A program made the translations under genes and the position numbers. The notes beneath the pieces are model-generated. The model saw only the letters and a list, made by a program, of their open reading frames with translations, had not been told where the DNA came from and ran no database searches. A stretch of DNA of 64,000 nucleotides from positions 1 to 64,000 of the forward strand of contig NW_019091490.1 of NCBI RefSeq assembly GCF_001949145.1, in the 5' to 3' direction. The stretch is from Acanthaster planci. Lineage: Eukaryota; Echinodermata; Asteroidea; Valvatida; Acanthasteridae. The stretch's first letter is position 1; each line of letters opens with the position of its first letter. This document shows, in pieces, positions 13,701-25,700 of this stretch.

Positions 13701-16700
13701 GGGTTTTTAAGTAAGATGTTATTCATTTCACAAATTATTTCGAATCCTGCTACACCACTTTTTCACACGAGAAACGCTGGCCTTTGCACCAGATGTAAGG
13801 TTAACTTCAAAATAATGAAAGAAAAACTGTTCATTCATTCCGTTTTACTTTATTCTCTCGTCAGCTTTCGAATCACCTGAAAATAAGATGAATCCTTGGT
13901 GGAGGTTGGACCTGCATGATGCCTACTGCTTGGAAAAGATAACCATACTTAATAGAGATGACCTGGCATGCAAAGATGTGCCCCACTCAGATTGTGGTAA
14001 ATTGCTGTTAAGTTTGGATGTTTCAGTGAGGATTCCATGATTGTAACTTTTTGTGTAATTTCAATGCGATTGCCTTTATCCTGAACTTATCAATCTTGGA
14101 CATAGTTGGCTTTTATGAGTAATTTGCTCAAAGTCATTGTTAAAACATTCGATATTCCATCTAGAAAACGCTGATAGTAAAATCATCTAAGTTGTAGAGA
14201 ATCTGGAAAGTTGGCTTTGATATCCGATGCAATTACTGTGTAGGAATTGATTTTTACTTCACGAGTGATTTACAAAGTTTAATTTGACATTGATCTATTT
14301 GAAAACTGAAATATCAGTGTCAATATAGAATAAATTGATTTAGTATGAAAAAAGGTGTGTATCAATTAATTTGTCTAATGTTAAATGAGAAAAAGTGCTC
14401 AGTTTTAAATTTAATTTTTTCAAACACAGCTCGCCGTCTAGCAGGTGCTGTAGTTAGTGCTGGGTTGAGTCCAAATCGCAGTTCCAACAGACAAATTGGA
14501 ACAGTTACAAATGAGCAAACGAACTACTTAACGCCGAGCATTGAGTTCACAGCCAACCCGGTAGTCACTGCTCGTTACGTGAGAGTGGATCTTCCTGGAA
14601 CAAATAAAATACTGCACATGCGTGAAATCTACCTGACAGAATTCGTAATTGAAGATGAAACAGGTACCGGAACGTTTTCAAAATTGAAGTAATTTTTGAA
14701 CCTCGTGAAATGTTACAGGCCAATATTGCAACTTAACGGTCACAAGTTCAAGTCAAGGTAAAAATTAACCCCAAGCTGTCCAATTCCTGGCGTAACAGTT
14801 AATTCTTCCTTTCTTTGAATTGTGCTTATTCACCAGCAACTTCTTTCAGCTGAAAAAAAAAAAAAAAAAAAAAAAAAAACTTTTATCTGCATTGAATCAC
14901 AAGCACACGCGTGAGCATATCCGTCCTGTGAAGCAGAAGCAAAGCACTTCCAATGTTTTCCTTTCCAGCTGCTAACACTAGAGGCCGTACTAAACACTAC
15001 AGCAACCAGTATAAAAGACCCAAAAAGTAAAAAGATGTAACAGAGGATGGTCGCGGGTATCTCTAGGCATAATCCATTCAAACATTCAGAAAATGATTTA
15101 TGTCACCAAGTGTCTCAAAAAAGTCTCCCATTACACAAGATGAATATTGATGACACACTTTCATCTGTCAATACAGGTGGGGCAGTTGATTTTACACTCG
15201 TTACCAACCCTGCTCTACTTGGTGTCACTGGAGACAACGATGCAACTATTGGAGCTTACAAAGGCCACAGAGATCTCACTGCTGCCGTGTCATTCGGTCG
15301 GCAGTTGACAACGGGAGGAACTAACAGTGGCCTGCCCTCAGGGTCAAAAGAGCTGCAAAGCGAACAGCTAGGATGTCAGCTTCGACAGATCCAGTTACCT
15401 GAAGTCGATGGGCTTGATAGAACAGGCGTCTTCTACTGTGAAGCCACCAAGCCGGGAAGGACAGTCACAAAGATACAGACCATAATTTTGCCCATGGATG
15501 GTAAACATTGATATTGTCATTATACTTGTCTGGAATGAATCATCATTGGTCTCTCGACCAACCACCCCGCATCCCATAAGCTCCTTTTCGGTAAACCGTT
15601 GTCGTAATTTGTACAAACGAAAACTTCAATGGAAAAGCGCCTTGAGAGAAAATTTCGTGGTCAAAAGCTCTAAGAGATGGTACCACAAACTAGGATACCT
15701 TACAACCAAGGTCACGCCGAGCAAAGTGTGCCCAAGGTCAAAGATTCAACTCCAGTTCCAGCCAATTTCTTCATTAATCCTTTTATCGGTCAGTAAAGAT
15801 TCTTCATCCAGTATTAGTATTAGCTCTTAAGGATGTAATCATCTTTCGTGGAAATGCACAAATATTCAGTCCATTCTACTTGAAAATATATTTCATTGAC
15901 TTTTAACCTTTTTTTCTAATTTTAGAATCCACTGTACATGTACGTCCAGTTCAACGAACAAAAACAGTAAATATCGGAGATTCAGTTCGATTGGAAATGC
16001 GAAATGTGAATTCACCAAATACTGACTACAGATGGCAGCACGATGGAAGTGATGTTATTTCTTGGGATGACCAGCTAGACGTGACTATTCCTCGTGTTGC
16101 TGTGACGGATGCAGGAGTGTACAGCTGTTTCCCATCTGGACAAGAAGATCAACGACTGCATGGCATCACGAGACTCATTGTGCGAGGTGTGTGAGTTCAT
16201 TTTGTTGTTCAGATAAAGCGTGAAGAAAAATGCTGCGAAACACTTGGGAGGTTTGTTGAAGCAAAACTCAAAGAAACTGACCACTAAAAGGTAAACACAA
16301 AAGAGTGAAATGCAACAAGTACAGAACATAACTGATCTCTACCATGTCCCTAGTACATGCAACTGGTTACGATCGTGACGTCTGTTCATTGTATTTAAAC
16401 CGAGTTTCTGCTCCTATTAAGTCCTGATAAAGTCCAATCCACTCCTAACGAAAGCTTGACGTTTTCACTCCGACGGCGTATGCTTGCAAGTTGACTCTCT
16501 TGTGGTGCAGATCCCTGCCTATCAAAAATGTAACCGTTGTGACCATGGCGTTTTATTGAAACATATGGGGTATATAGGTAGATTATGGCTGAAAGCAAAT
16601 ACACTTAGGACAAAAAGTTACGAAAGGGTACGATAGGAGAAACGTTGAGAAAGTGTCCCCACAATCGGAGAAAAATGATCTTACACAACCCAATTGGAAT

Positions 16701-19700
16701 TATCACTGTTGTTATCATTATGAAAAGTTATTAAGATTTTTCTACCAGAATGTTCATCAGAAAAGTGGGGTCTACCCTCGTGTCTGAATGTATGTCGTCG
16801 ATGCTACAATGGAGGAGTGTGTGATGCTATCACTGGATCGTGCATCTGTGCTCCCGGTTTCAGCGGAGAACACTGTGAGCAAGGTATACATCTGAAGGGT
16901 TCATTTTTCTTACTTCACAGGGTGGATCGAAAACACTTTTAAAAGGGTGAGCCATTTCCTTTCTGGAAATGGGAATCTGACCAGATTTCTGTAAGTAAGT
17001 GCTGCCAACAGCATGTCCTCATTAGCATTATTACTTTTCCTGCACAGTTCACGGTCGTAACATCTTCGGTCAGAATGCTCGCCATCGCTGCTTCAACAGC
17101 ACAGATCCACACGACGAGGCTTGCCGTGGTCGTTTGTTTTGTCTTCCTGATCCCTACGGATGCTCGTGTGCTGCGGGATACACAGGATTAGACTGCATGC
17201 AAGGTAACAGGGAAACGTCACGGAAAAGTATTAAAGACGTTTCAACAAACAGAGAGGTGGAGAAAAATCATAGATATCTATATATTAAATTGACCACATA
17301 ACATTTCCAGTTTGGGATTTCATTTACCAGAATGCGCTCAGGGAAGTTACGGTGCGGATTGTAAGCAGACATGTCACTGCGCACCAGGAAAAACCTGCAG
17401 CAAAGACACTGGAGAATGCAGCGATGATGACTGTGCCTCATCGTACTACGGTATCAACTGCCAGTGCTCAAGTAAGACACGTCAGCTACGGGACTTTTAA
17501 ACACACCCTATCCGATGACATTAACTGAAAACTTCAGTTAAAACATTCCTCAATTTATGTCTCTCTCGATTCAGGCCGGGAGGTGGCTCCAGGGGAATTG
17601 AGAGCAACGGAAGTCTTACAGTGCAACGTCAGCTTTTCCTGGACAAAGCCAACATGTGTCTTCCGGGGCGGCGTAATCACTGGATTCCTCTACCAACTCA
17701 TTGATATGAGATCTGGTGCCCTGCTTCGACTGCTCAATGCAACAGAAGAATCTGTAACCTTGAACGGCTTGTCACCTTACATCTTGTACGGTTTTCAGAT
17801 TGCCGCCACGACCATTGCAGGAACGGGGCCGTTCGGTGAGCTCCTCAGCGTAACGACATTAGAAGCAGGTTAGCATTCTTCAAAGAGACCTGCTTCTTTT
17901 CCATTTACTACCACGGTAGAATAGATAAACTATTAAATTTGTTTTCCTTTCTGCAGAGCCCTCAGCTCCAGTCAATACCGACGTTCTGGACGTCGATGAC
18001 GTGTCAGTCACAGTGACGTGGTCTCCACCCGACCCACCGAATGGTATAATTCTTAACTATGACATTGCTTACTGGAAGTCGACTGACGCGGGGTCACCAA
18101 CTCTGCGAAATGATATTGGCATGACATCGATCGCGTACCGTGTGGATGGTCTAGACAAATTCACTACATATCATGTTCAGGTAGGAAGCCAAACAGTGAC
18201 CTTGTTATAACAATATTCCACTATACTCTGAAGAAAGTCCTCATTTTCAAGAGAGGAGTAAAGTCGCGTAGTTGCTGGCACCTTTACTCATTTCTTTTAA
18301 CCGAAGAGTTACAAACAACATATAGCGTAGGAACATCTCGGTAAAATCAGCTTACTATAATCCCAGTGCTGCTAAGGGTCAAATGTAGTCAGTACTACTG
18401 CCTTAGGTGTTGGTGAAATTGTCTTAAAAACCTTTGATTCTTCAAGGCTAAATTGATTATATCTCCACTATCAAACATCATAGTGTTCTTCTGTGCTTAA
18501 TAAGGTACGAGCCAAAACGTCTGCTGGTGCCGGTCCATGGAGTAACATCGTGGTAGCCTTCACTCAAATCGGAGGTAACTTAAAGTTATGAAAGTCTTAT
18601 ACACTATATATACATATAAAGGTCTGTGTGTGACACAGCACAACTGCAAACAAGTAAACAAAACAAACACAGTGAGTACAAATTCCCTTTTATAGCTGAA
18701 AAATAATTTTCCTTTGTTGCCATTTTCTTGGGCTTTGGTAACTACTCCCCATGGATTTCTACAGTTCCTGGATTTGTGCGGAATCTTCATCAGACAAATG
18801 TCACTGATAGATCAATATCCTTGGCGTGGGATGAGCCTCTCGACCCGATGGGGCAGATAGCAGGTTACATGGTATGTTCCACCAGTCTAAATTTATTTAT
18901 GGAAATAGGTTGGCATTACAGTGAGAGGGTGTAGTTGGCCAGTACTGGGTCGTGCGCAAACGATATTACAGTTATTCATATTCAGAAAAATATTAATTGA
19001 AGGGTGAAAAAGTAGTTGGTGGAAGAAAGGGGGCAAGCTTCGACAGATTAGCTGCATTACTGGAGACGGTTTTAGTAGTTGAAGAAATTTGGTTACTCCA
19101 GCAAATTGCCCAAGAATTTAGTACGCGATATTGATCTTGAAGTGCCATCTATGAGAACGGAGGACAAGACACAATTAGACTCGCTGGCATTAAGAGATAG
19201 TGTGTTGGCTTAGAGCAAGTTTTGCATTAAAGAATACCAATCAAAGGCTGAAAATTCGGATTACAAACACAAAGAATAAAAAAAGAAGAGTCATTCACAT
19301 CAGTTACGTACAATAGGAGAAGGTGAAGTGAATCTCCATGCTTGATGTTACTTTTGCTAGAAGATGTTTTATGGAAAACAGAAAACTATGTCCATATGTC
19401 GGATAGCTTTCAAACCGTGTACTTAACAGTATGTCCTTTAATTCCATATTAGTTAAGTTTGAAAAGAAAACTATAATTTCATTAGAGAAATTTCAATTTG
19501 ATTAAACAGGTAAATCTTAACTCATATTTTTCCAAGGTTGAGTACCGAATCACAGAGAAGCCGTATGATCAGACTTTTGCCGCAGGCAGTGAATACACGA
19601 GGGAGTATGTTGATGATCCGTGGTATCGCAAAGATACCTTTGAACCCGGAACGAAATACGAGTTTGAAGTTTCTGCCCAGAATCAGGAAAACGCAGGGAA

Positions 19701-22700
19701 ACGGAGCACGTTGGCAGTATTCACACAGCCATTGAAAGGTATGATTTTGAATACTGCATCCATTTTATTCTGAAACAGGTTTACAACTTTAGGTTAATGT
19801 GACTCAGACTATCCTATATTGTGTTTCTTTATATTATGATGAAGACATACCGCAGCCGCTACCTGCAAGGATACTTTCCGAGGAAACGACAGACACAACC
19901 GTCACAATTCGTCTCACAGGAGTAGACTCGATATACATAGTGTAAGAAAAGTTAAAACTGACTTTCTATTATTAAGGATTTTTTTGAACTCACAGCAGAT
20001 TCCTCCCGGTATCCAACCCTTGCTGTAACACTGATCTATTTTATCATTTCTTGCTAGGAACAAGGGCGGATCCAACGGGGCCACCCCCAAAAAAGAAGGG
20101 GTTGTTTGAATCAAAGCCAAAACATTTAGTGTCTCAAATAGAGTTGTTTTGAATGGATTGAACAATTTTGTTTAGGAAATTGTTTGTGAGCAGCTGTTTA
20201 ATTGTGGATATGAGTCGGGATCCACAAACATTCGTGTTAAGAATATTTAAAGCTTTAACAGAGCGACTGAGACATCTTTGGTTAAAGGTAAAATAACATT
20301 CTTATGTATAAAATCTTTAATATTCGGCGTTTATCGGAAGACGTAAAGACAGATATCTCGTCAGAGACATAATGGACGTTAGCCCTAAAAGTTTCGTTTG
20401 CATTACATTGAAACGTGGAGGCCTAATAGTTGTAAGTGCACAGTATCAATTTCAGTGAGACATCTAAAAAAACGAAATAGAGACGCAAGCCCTTTACGGA
20501 CATATGATAGTGTTTCTCACCTTTTTCACCATTTACAGTGCTTATGTCATCAGAGTACAGCAAGAGTTGGTCAAGACAAAGCGAGAAGCCTTTGTCCCAA
20601 GACACTACCGCGACTCAGCTCAAGACTACATAGCGGCTGAGATACCAGATACTGATGTCACAGTACCTTTTACTGTCGGCGATTCCCTGATCCACGGTAG
20701 ATTCTACAACGCCCCACTGGTTACTGGAGCTTCCTACCGAATACGAATTGGAGCAATGAGCAAAGTTAACGATATTGTATGTTTGACGGGACTTGCGATC
20801 CATCAAACCTTTTAAGCACAATCTGCAGTATCGTTATAATATATAATGATTTCATTTAACTATGAAATACACGTAGTCTGGTGATTTGCCCAATTCTCAG
20901 TCCAACTGTAATCTCCTGGAACCATTATGAAGACAACATATTTTATTTTTTTGCTGATACCATAGGTTTCCAGTCATTCTGAGACTTTTAATATGCCTAG
21001 TGTATAACCTTGCCACAATTCATGATTCTTGTTTCAGTGCAGGTATTTGTGTTCTATTCTCAGGAAGCTAATGTAAGATTTTCCACACCTTTGACTGTGA
21101 CAGGTTGGTAGTTTGATAATGGTTTGAAACCTTTTCACATTTCTTGTTGAGTGTACCTTTCTGAAATCAATATTATACATGCCACTGATTTTAAAATCAT
21201 TTCACCTATCTAGTTCGTGCGATCAAGGTGCTGAACATGGCAGCTATCATTCTCGGAGGAATGTTTGTTATTCTTGCTGTTGCTGTCGCCACCGGATGCG
21301 TCGTGTTGAGGAAACGAATCCAACACAAAGGTTCCTCTGAACACAGGATTGTATTCACTCAAGATCACGTAAGCCGATATACAGTAATGACTTTGGGTTT
21401 TCATTTGTGCTGGAAATGGAGGAATGAGAAATACTGAATTCCTTTCCAACTCTACGACGATACGGATGTTCCTTATGAAAACAATGTTTGCAATGACAAG
21501 TCCCCGAAATTGGCTAAAACCAAACAGTTGTCAGATTTGAAATAACTTCAACCAGATGTACATGCATGGGTTATTCTATAAATTTGGGGTCCAATTTTTT
21601 CTTGCGCTTCTTATTTCTGACATTTGATTCTGCAAGTTAAAAGTTTAAGTCCTTAATTTCCAAAAAATGATTGAGTAAGGTAAAATAGCTTTGAAACAAA
21701 TAAAATAATTTGAAATCAATTTTAGTGATACAACTCTGTTTATTATACCCGGGTCGGCCAAGTGTAACAAGGACAGAAATTGTTACACGCATCCGGTGCG
21801 ATTACAAGCGTTTACTGAGAAAATGCCGGTCAGAAAAGGGCCAAAATATATAATGGTTTAATACTTAAAATGTGTTATAGCTTTAGTGTCATTGTTTGGG
21901 TTTCTAGGCGCAAAAAAAGGGGGGGGGGGTTCTGTGGAGCTGGCTTGTGTAATGCAGCGGGTGAGGAAAGCCATTAGTACTGTGGGTGTTCTTGGTTCCA
22001 GGGGAGTATTTTTTTCCAATTTAAGTTGTTTTCAATTCTTGCATGTTAGAAAAGATCAATTGTGAAAGGTAGCTGTTTTTATTGTCGAAATGGGTAGCCC
22101 TGATGGTTATTTAAAGACGAACGCCCCCTTCAACACGTTCTTGATCTGGTAAAACCATAAATGCATTTTTGCCCTTTTCCAAATGGTATTATTTCTCTAT
22201 ATAACCTCGTTTGACGACGGTGGGTAGTGTGATCGGGTGGTAACGTCGGTGGTAACGTCGGCCTTCATATTTTTAGAATGACCTATATGAAAATTACTTC
22301 GATGATTCGGTAATCCAATTTTTCTTTTTTTAATTTCGTCCCTGCCCATGTAGGATCATTCTCCCTTTAGCAAATCTGACATACACGCCACAGAATCCCC
22401 ACATTTACGTGGCGCTGAATTACCAGGGACGCCACACGACGACACAGGCGTCTACGAGCACATTAGCCTACCGCCATGGGCGACAGGGCTGGAAATAAAA
22501 TGGCGGAATCTTACGGTTGGGGATGAGGTTCTTGGCAAGGGTAACTTCGGGGAAGTACGAGCCGGTGGCCTGAACGTACGGGGCAAAATATCTACAGTCG
22601 CAGTCAAAAATCTCAAAGGTGCATGCATTAAGATATTGCTTATTAGCACGGAAAAACACCGTCTTGGCATGTATCGTTTTTATCTTGGTCAATGTGTATC

Positions 22701-25700
22701 GATTATAGCTATGGGGATAAGATTTAGATTCCATATCAGTATTACAGAAAAGAAATACTTCTGTTTCTGTTTTCACAGCTGGTGCAACAACGAAAGCTTC
22801 TGAGGATTTTATGGCCGAGTTTCAGACGATGGCAAAAATCAGGAGACATCCGAACGTCGTTGGCCTTTTGGGCGCATGCCTGCATGATGGTATTCACCAA
22901 AGCTATTGGAGTCGTGCCAAGAATTATTCATATCAGTGCAAAGTGCGGGATACATGAATCATTTTATTTTGAGGAAGGATTTTATTCTGGATGGCTGGTC
23001 CACAAACACAAGCAAAGTTTTGCAGCTAAGCAAATCTTTCGTGACGTCCAAGTCATCTTGCTTTTACGTTTGCCTGAAGCACAAACAGGCCTTTGAATTA
23101 TAACATTTTACAGACTTTAGGAGTACCACGAAGAAACTGATTTGTCACCAGAAAAACACCCATGCTGAGGCCACAGAAGGGTATGAAAAATTTTGTTCCA
23201 CATGAGCAATTAAAACTAAACATTTCTAAATTGAGACTAATAATTCGAAAGCAACATAAAAAAGTATTTTCGTTCAACCAATTTAACGTCATTGCGTAGA
23301 GTTGAAGGGCCACCACTCCAGATCATTTTTGGTAATGAAAAAGAAAGCTATTGCGTTTTCGCGGGATCTGAATAATTTAGGCATATCTTGAGACAATACA
23401 ATTTCAATATCTGCTATTCATTTTGTCTCACTGGGAGTTTCTGTTGAAAGGATGTTATTACATTGGGGCCAAATCTTTCCTATGAGGAGAACTGGAAGCC
23501 TCTAGCAAACCATCATCAAAGCTATTGATACTAAAATATGATGAGCGTAGCTCTGAGGCCGGGTTTATATCCCCCACATCTTGACGAGGGGATGGGCTGT
23601 TAAATCACCCCCCTCCCACCTTTGTTGTGAGGAAAAAATCAAGGCAGATTAGGAACAATTTTAAGGACTTCCCAGCAACCCAAATATACTGAGAAGCCAC
23701 AAGTATGCCGTTTGACGTGAGGTTCTGCAAAAGTGTTGTACATCTTAACATGAATATGAACATAAATATGCCTATATCAACATCGCCCCCATTGGTGTCA
23801 GCACCACCCCCCTTTTCAAATTTCCATGCCGGGCAAGCAATCCTCTCCAACAATCCCTTATCCCCGAGATTCCCGGCACTTATTTACGCCACAGTAAAAT
23901 ATTAACTAATTATCGACCCGCCTTTTCATACAGATCACGGCATTTTTGAATTATTCCAGCTTTTGAAACACTACCTCAACAATTAATTTGATACTCTTTT
24001 CAAAATATCTTTGCTACATCAATCCGACTACTTGTGCTGACTTGTCCTCACCCACAGCCAGTTTGTACGTTGTTCTGGAATATCTTCCAAACGGCAACTT
24101 GCGAGACTATCTGAGGAGTGCTTGCCCAAACCAAGAAGGGACAGCGACTCCAGCGAGGGTATCCCCGCTTACTTCTTCAAACTTGCTAACATTCGGTATA
24201 AATATTTCTAGAGGAATGGAACATCTATCAAACTCGGGGGTACGTACCGTGAAAGATCAAAAACAGTAGCATATTAAACCAGCACTCCTTAACATTCAGA
24301 ATAGTTATCAGAATAGCTATCCGTCACATTGGACGATGAAATCAGTTTCCACGCCTTTTGATGAGCACCAAGGATGAAAATCTATTGCTGATGCACCAGA
24401 TATTATTTCAGCATAAAACTCAGTATTAATTAAGATGTGAAATCTTAAAGTCAGAGTGATAAGTTGTCATTATTATGTCATGTGGACGTTAATGTCTAAA
24501 CACTTCTATAAAAACAAACAGACAAACAAACAAACAAACAACCCAACAAACCAAAGAGCACCCATGTATCTCGTATTTGTGTAGTTTTTTATCCCTCTGA
24601 CCGTATTGCCCCTCTGTCACAGATTATACATCGTGACTTGGCCGCAAGGAACATACTTCTTGCTCAAGACTTGACTGCTAAGGTTTCTGATTTTGGCCTG
24701 TCTCGAGGAGAGGACATTTACGTTCAGCAATCGATGGTAAAACCTTTCACCTCCGTATACCTCTAAACTACTCATAGAATACCGATTATGTAAACGCTAA
24801 ATTTAATAAAGTTTACAAAACTGAAAATCATTAATTGATATGCATTATTTAAGTTTGCTCAAAAAGAATCCATTCTCAAAATTTAAAGTGATTTATCACT
24901 GCTACGTTTTGATGCACAGCAGTCTTTCACTCGAAGAAGTTTCCAATCCTGCCAATGCCTGGATTCACCGTCATATCTCCACACAGACCTAACGACACTT
25001 CTGAATTTTAACCGATTTAATCTTTTCCATTTGTTTTTTACTCGTCGTGTAGACGAGGATTCCTACCCGCTGGTTGGCCATCGAGTCTCTGACCCACCGT
25101 GAATATAAGTCCAAAAGTGACGTGTGAGTTCAGTCTCAACTTGTGTATCTTCATTATTAATAATAATAACGGTCAAGAGGTTATTATTTACTTGAAGCAT
25201 GTAAATAATTACTAGAGAAATTTTCCATACAGTAGGCCCTAATATGAAAAACAACAGCTGTACCTTTTTGTTTCAAATATTTGGATAATATCTAATTATA
25301 CCCTGCGACTAAAGGTGCTCAAATTGATTCCTTGTCTGCCTGTTCTTTTTAATATTTTAAACAATGCGTATTGTTTTGAATTCGATTTCAGGTGGTCCTT
25401 CGGAATCGTTTTGTGGGAGATAGCGACATTTGGTGTGTAATCTGCAGAAACAATCCTTCATTTTTAAGGAACTTTTGTTGGGGCTTTTTTTGCGAGAATT
25501 CGGCTTTTCTGTTTGTGGTGTTGACGTCGTTTTCTAATCAGATATATTTCCCCAGTCTAATAGAAGTCATTAACTGTTGAAAATGTCCCTTTTGCCAGAT
25601 TCCTGGCTCCTCATGAAAATTTACGGATTGCTTTTTTCAAGGGGCTACGCCATATCCCGGTATACAGAGCAAGCTCTTGGCACAACGACTGCAAGACGGT

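Noticed and set aside
22906-23103. Open frames immediately after RTK-1 exon 20
   Set aside because: They run through the donor at 22890 into intron 20 and have no kinase-like sequence; the RTK-2 paralogue splices at the same site.
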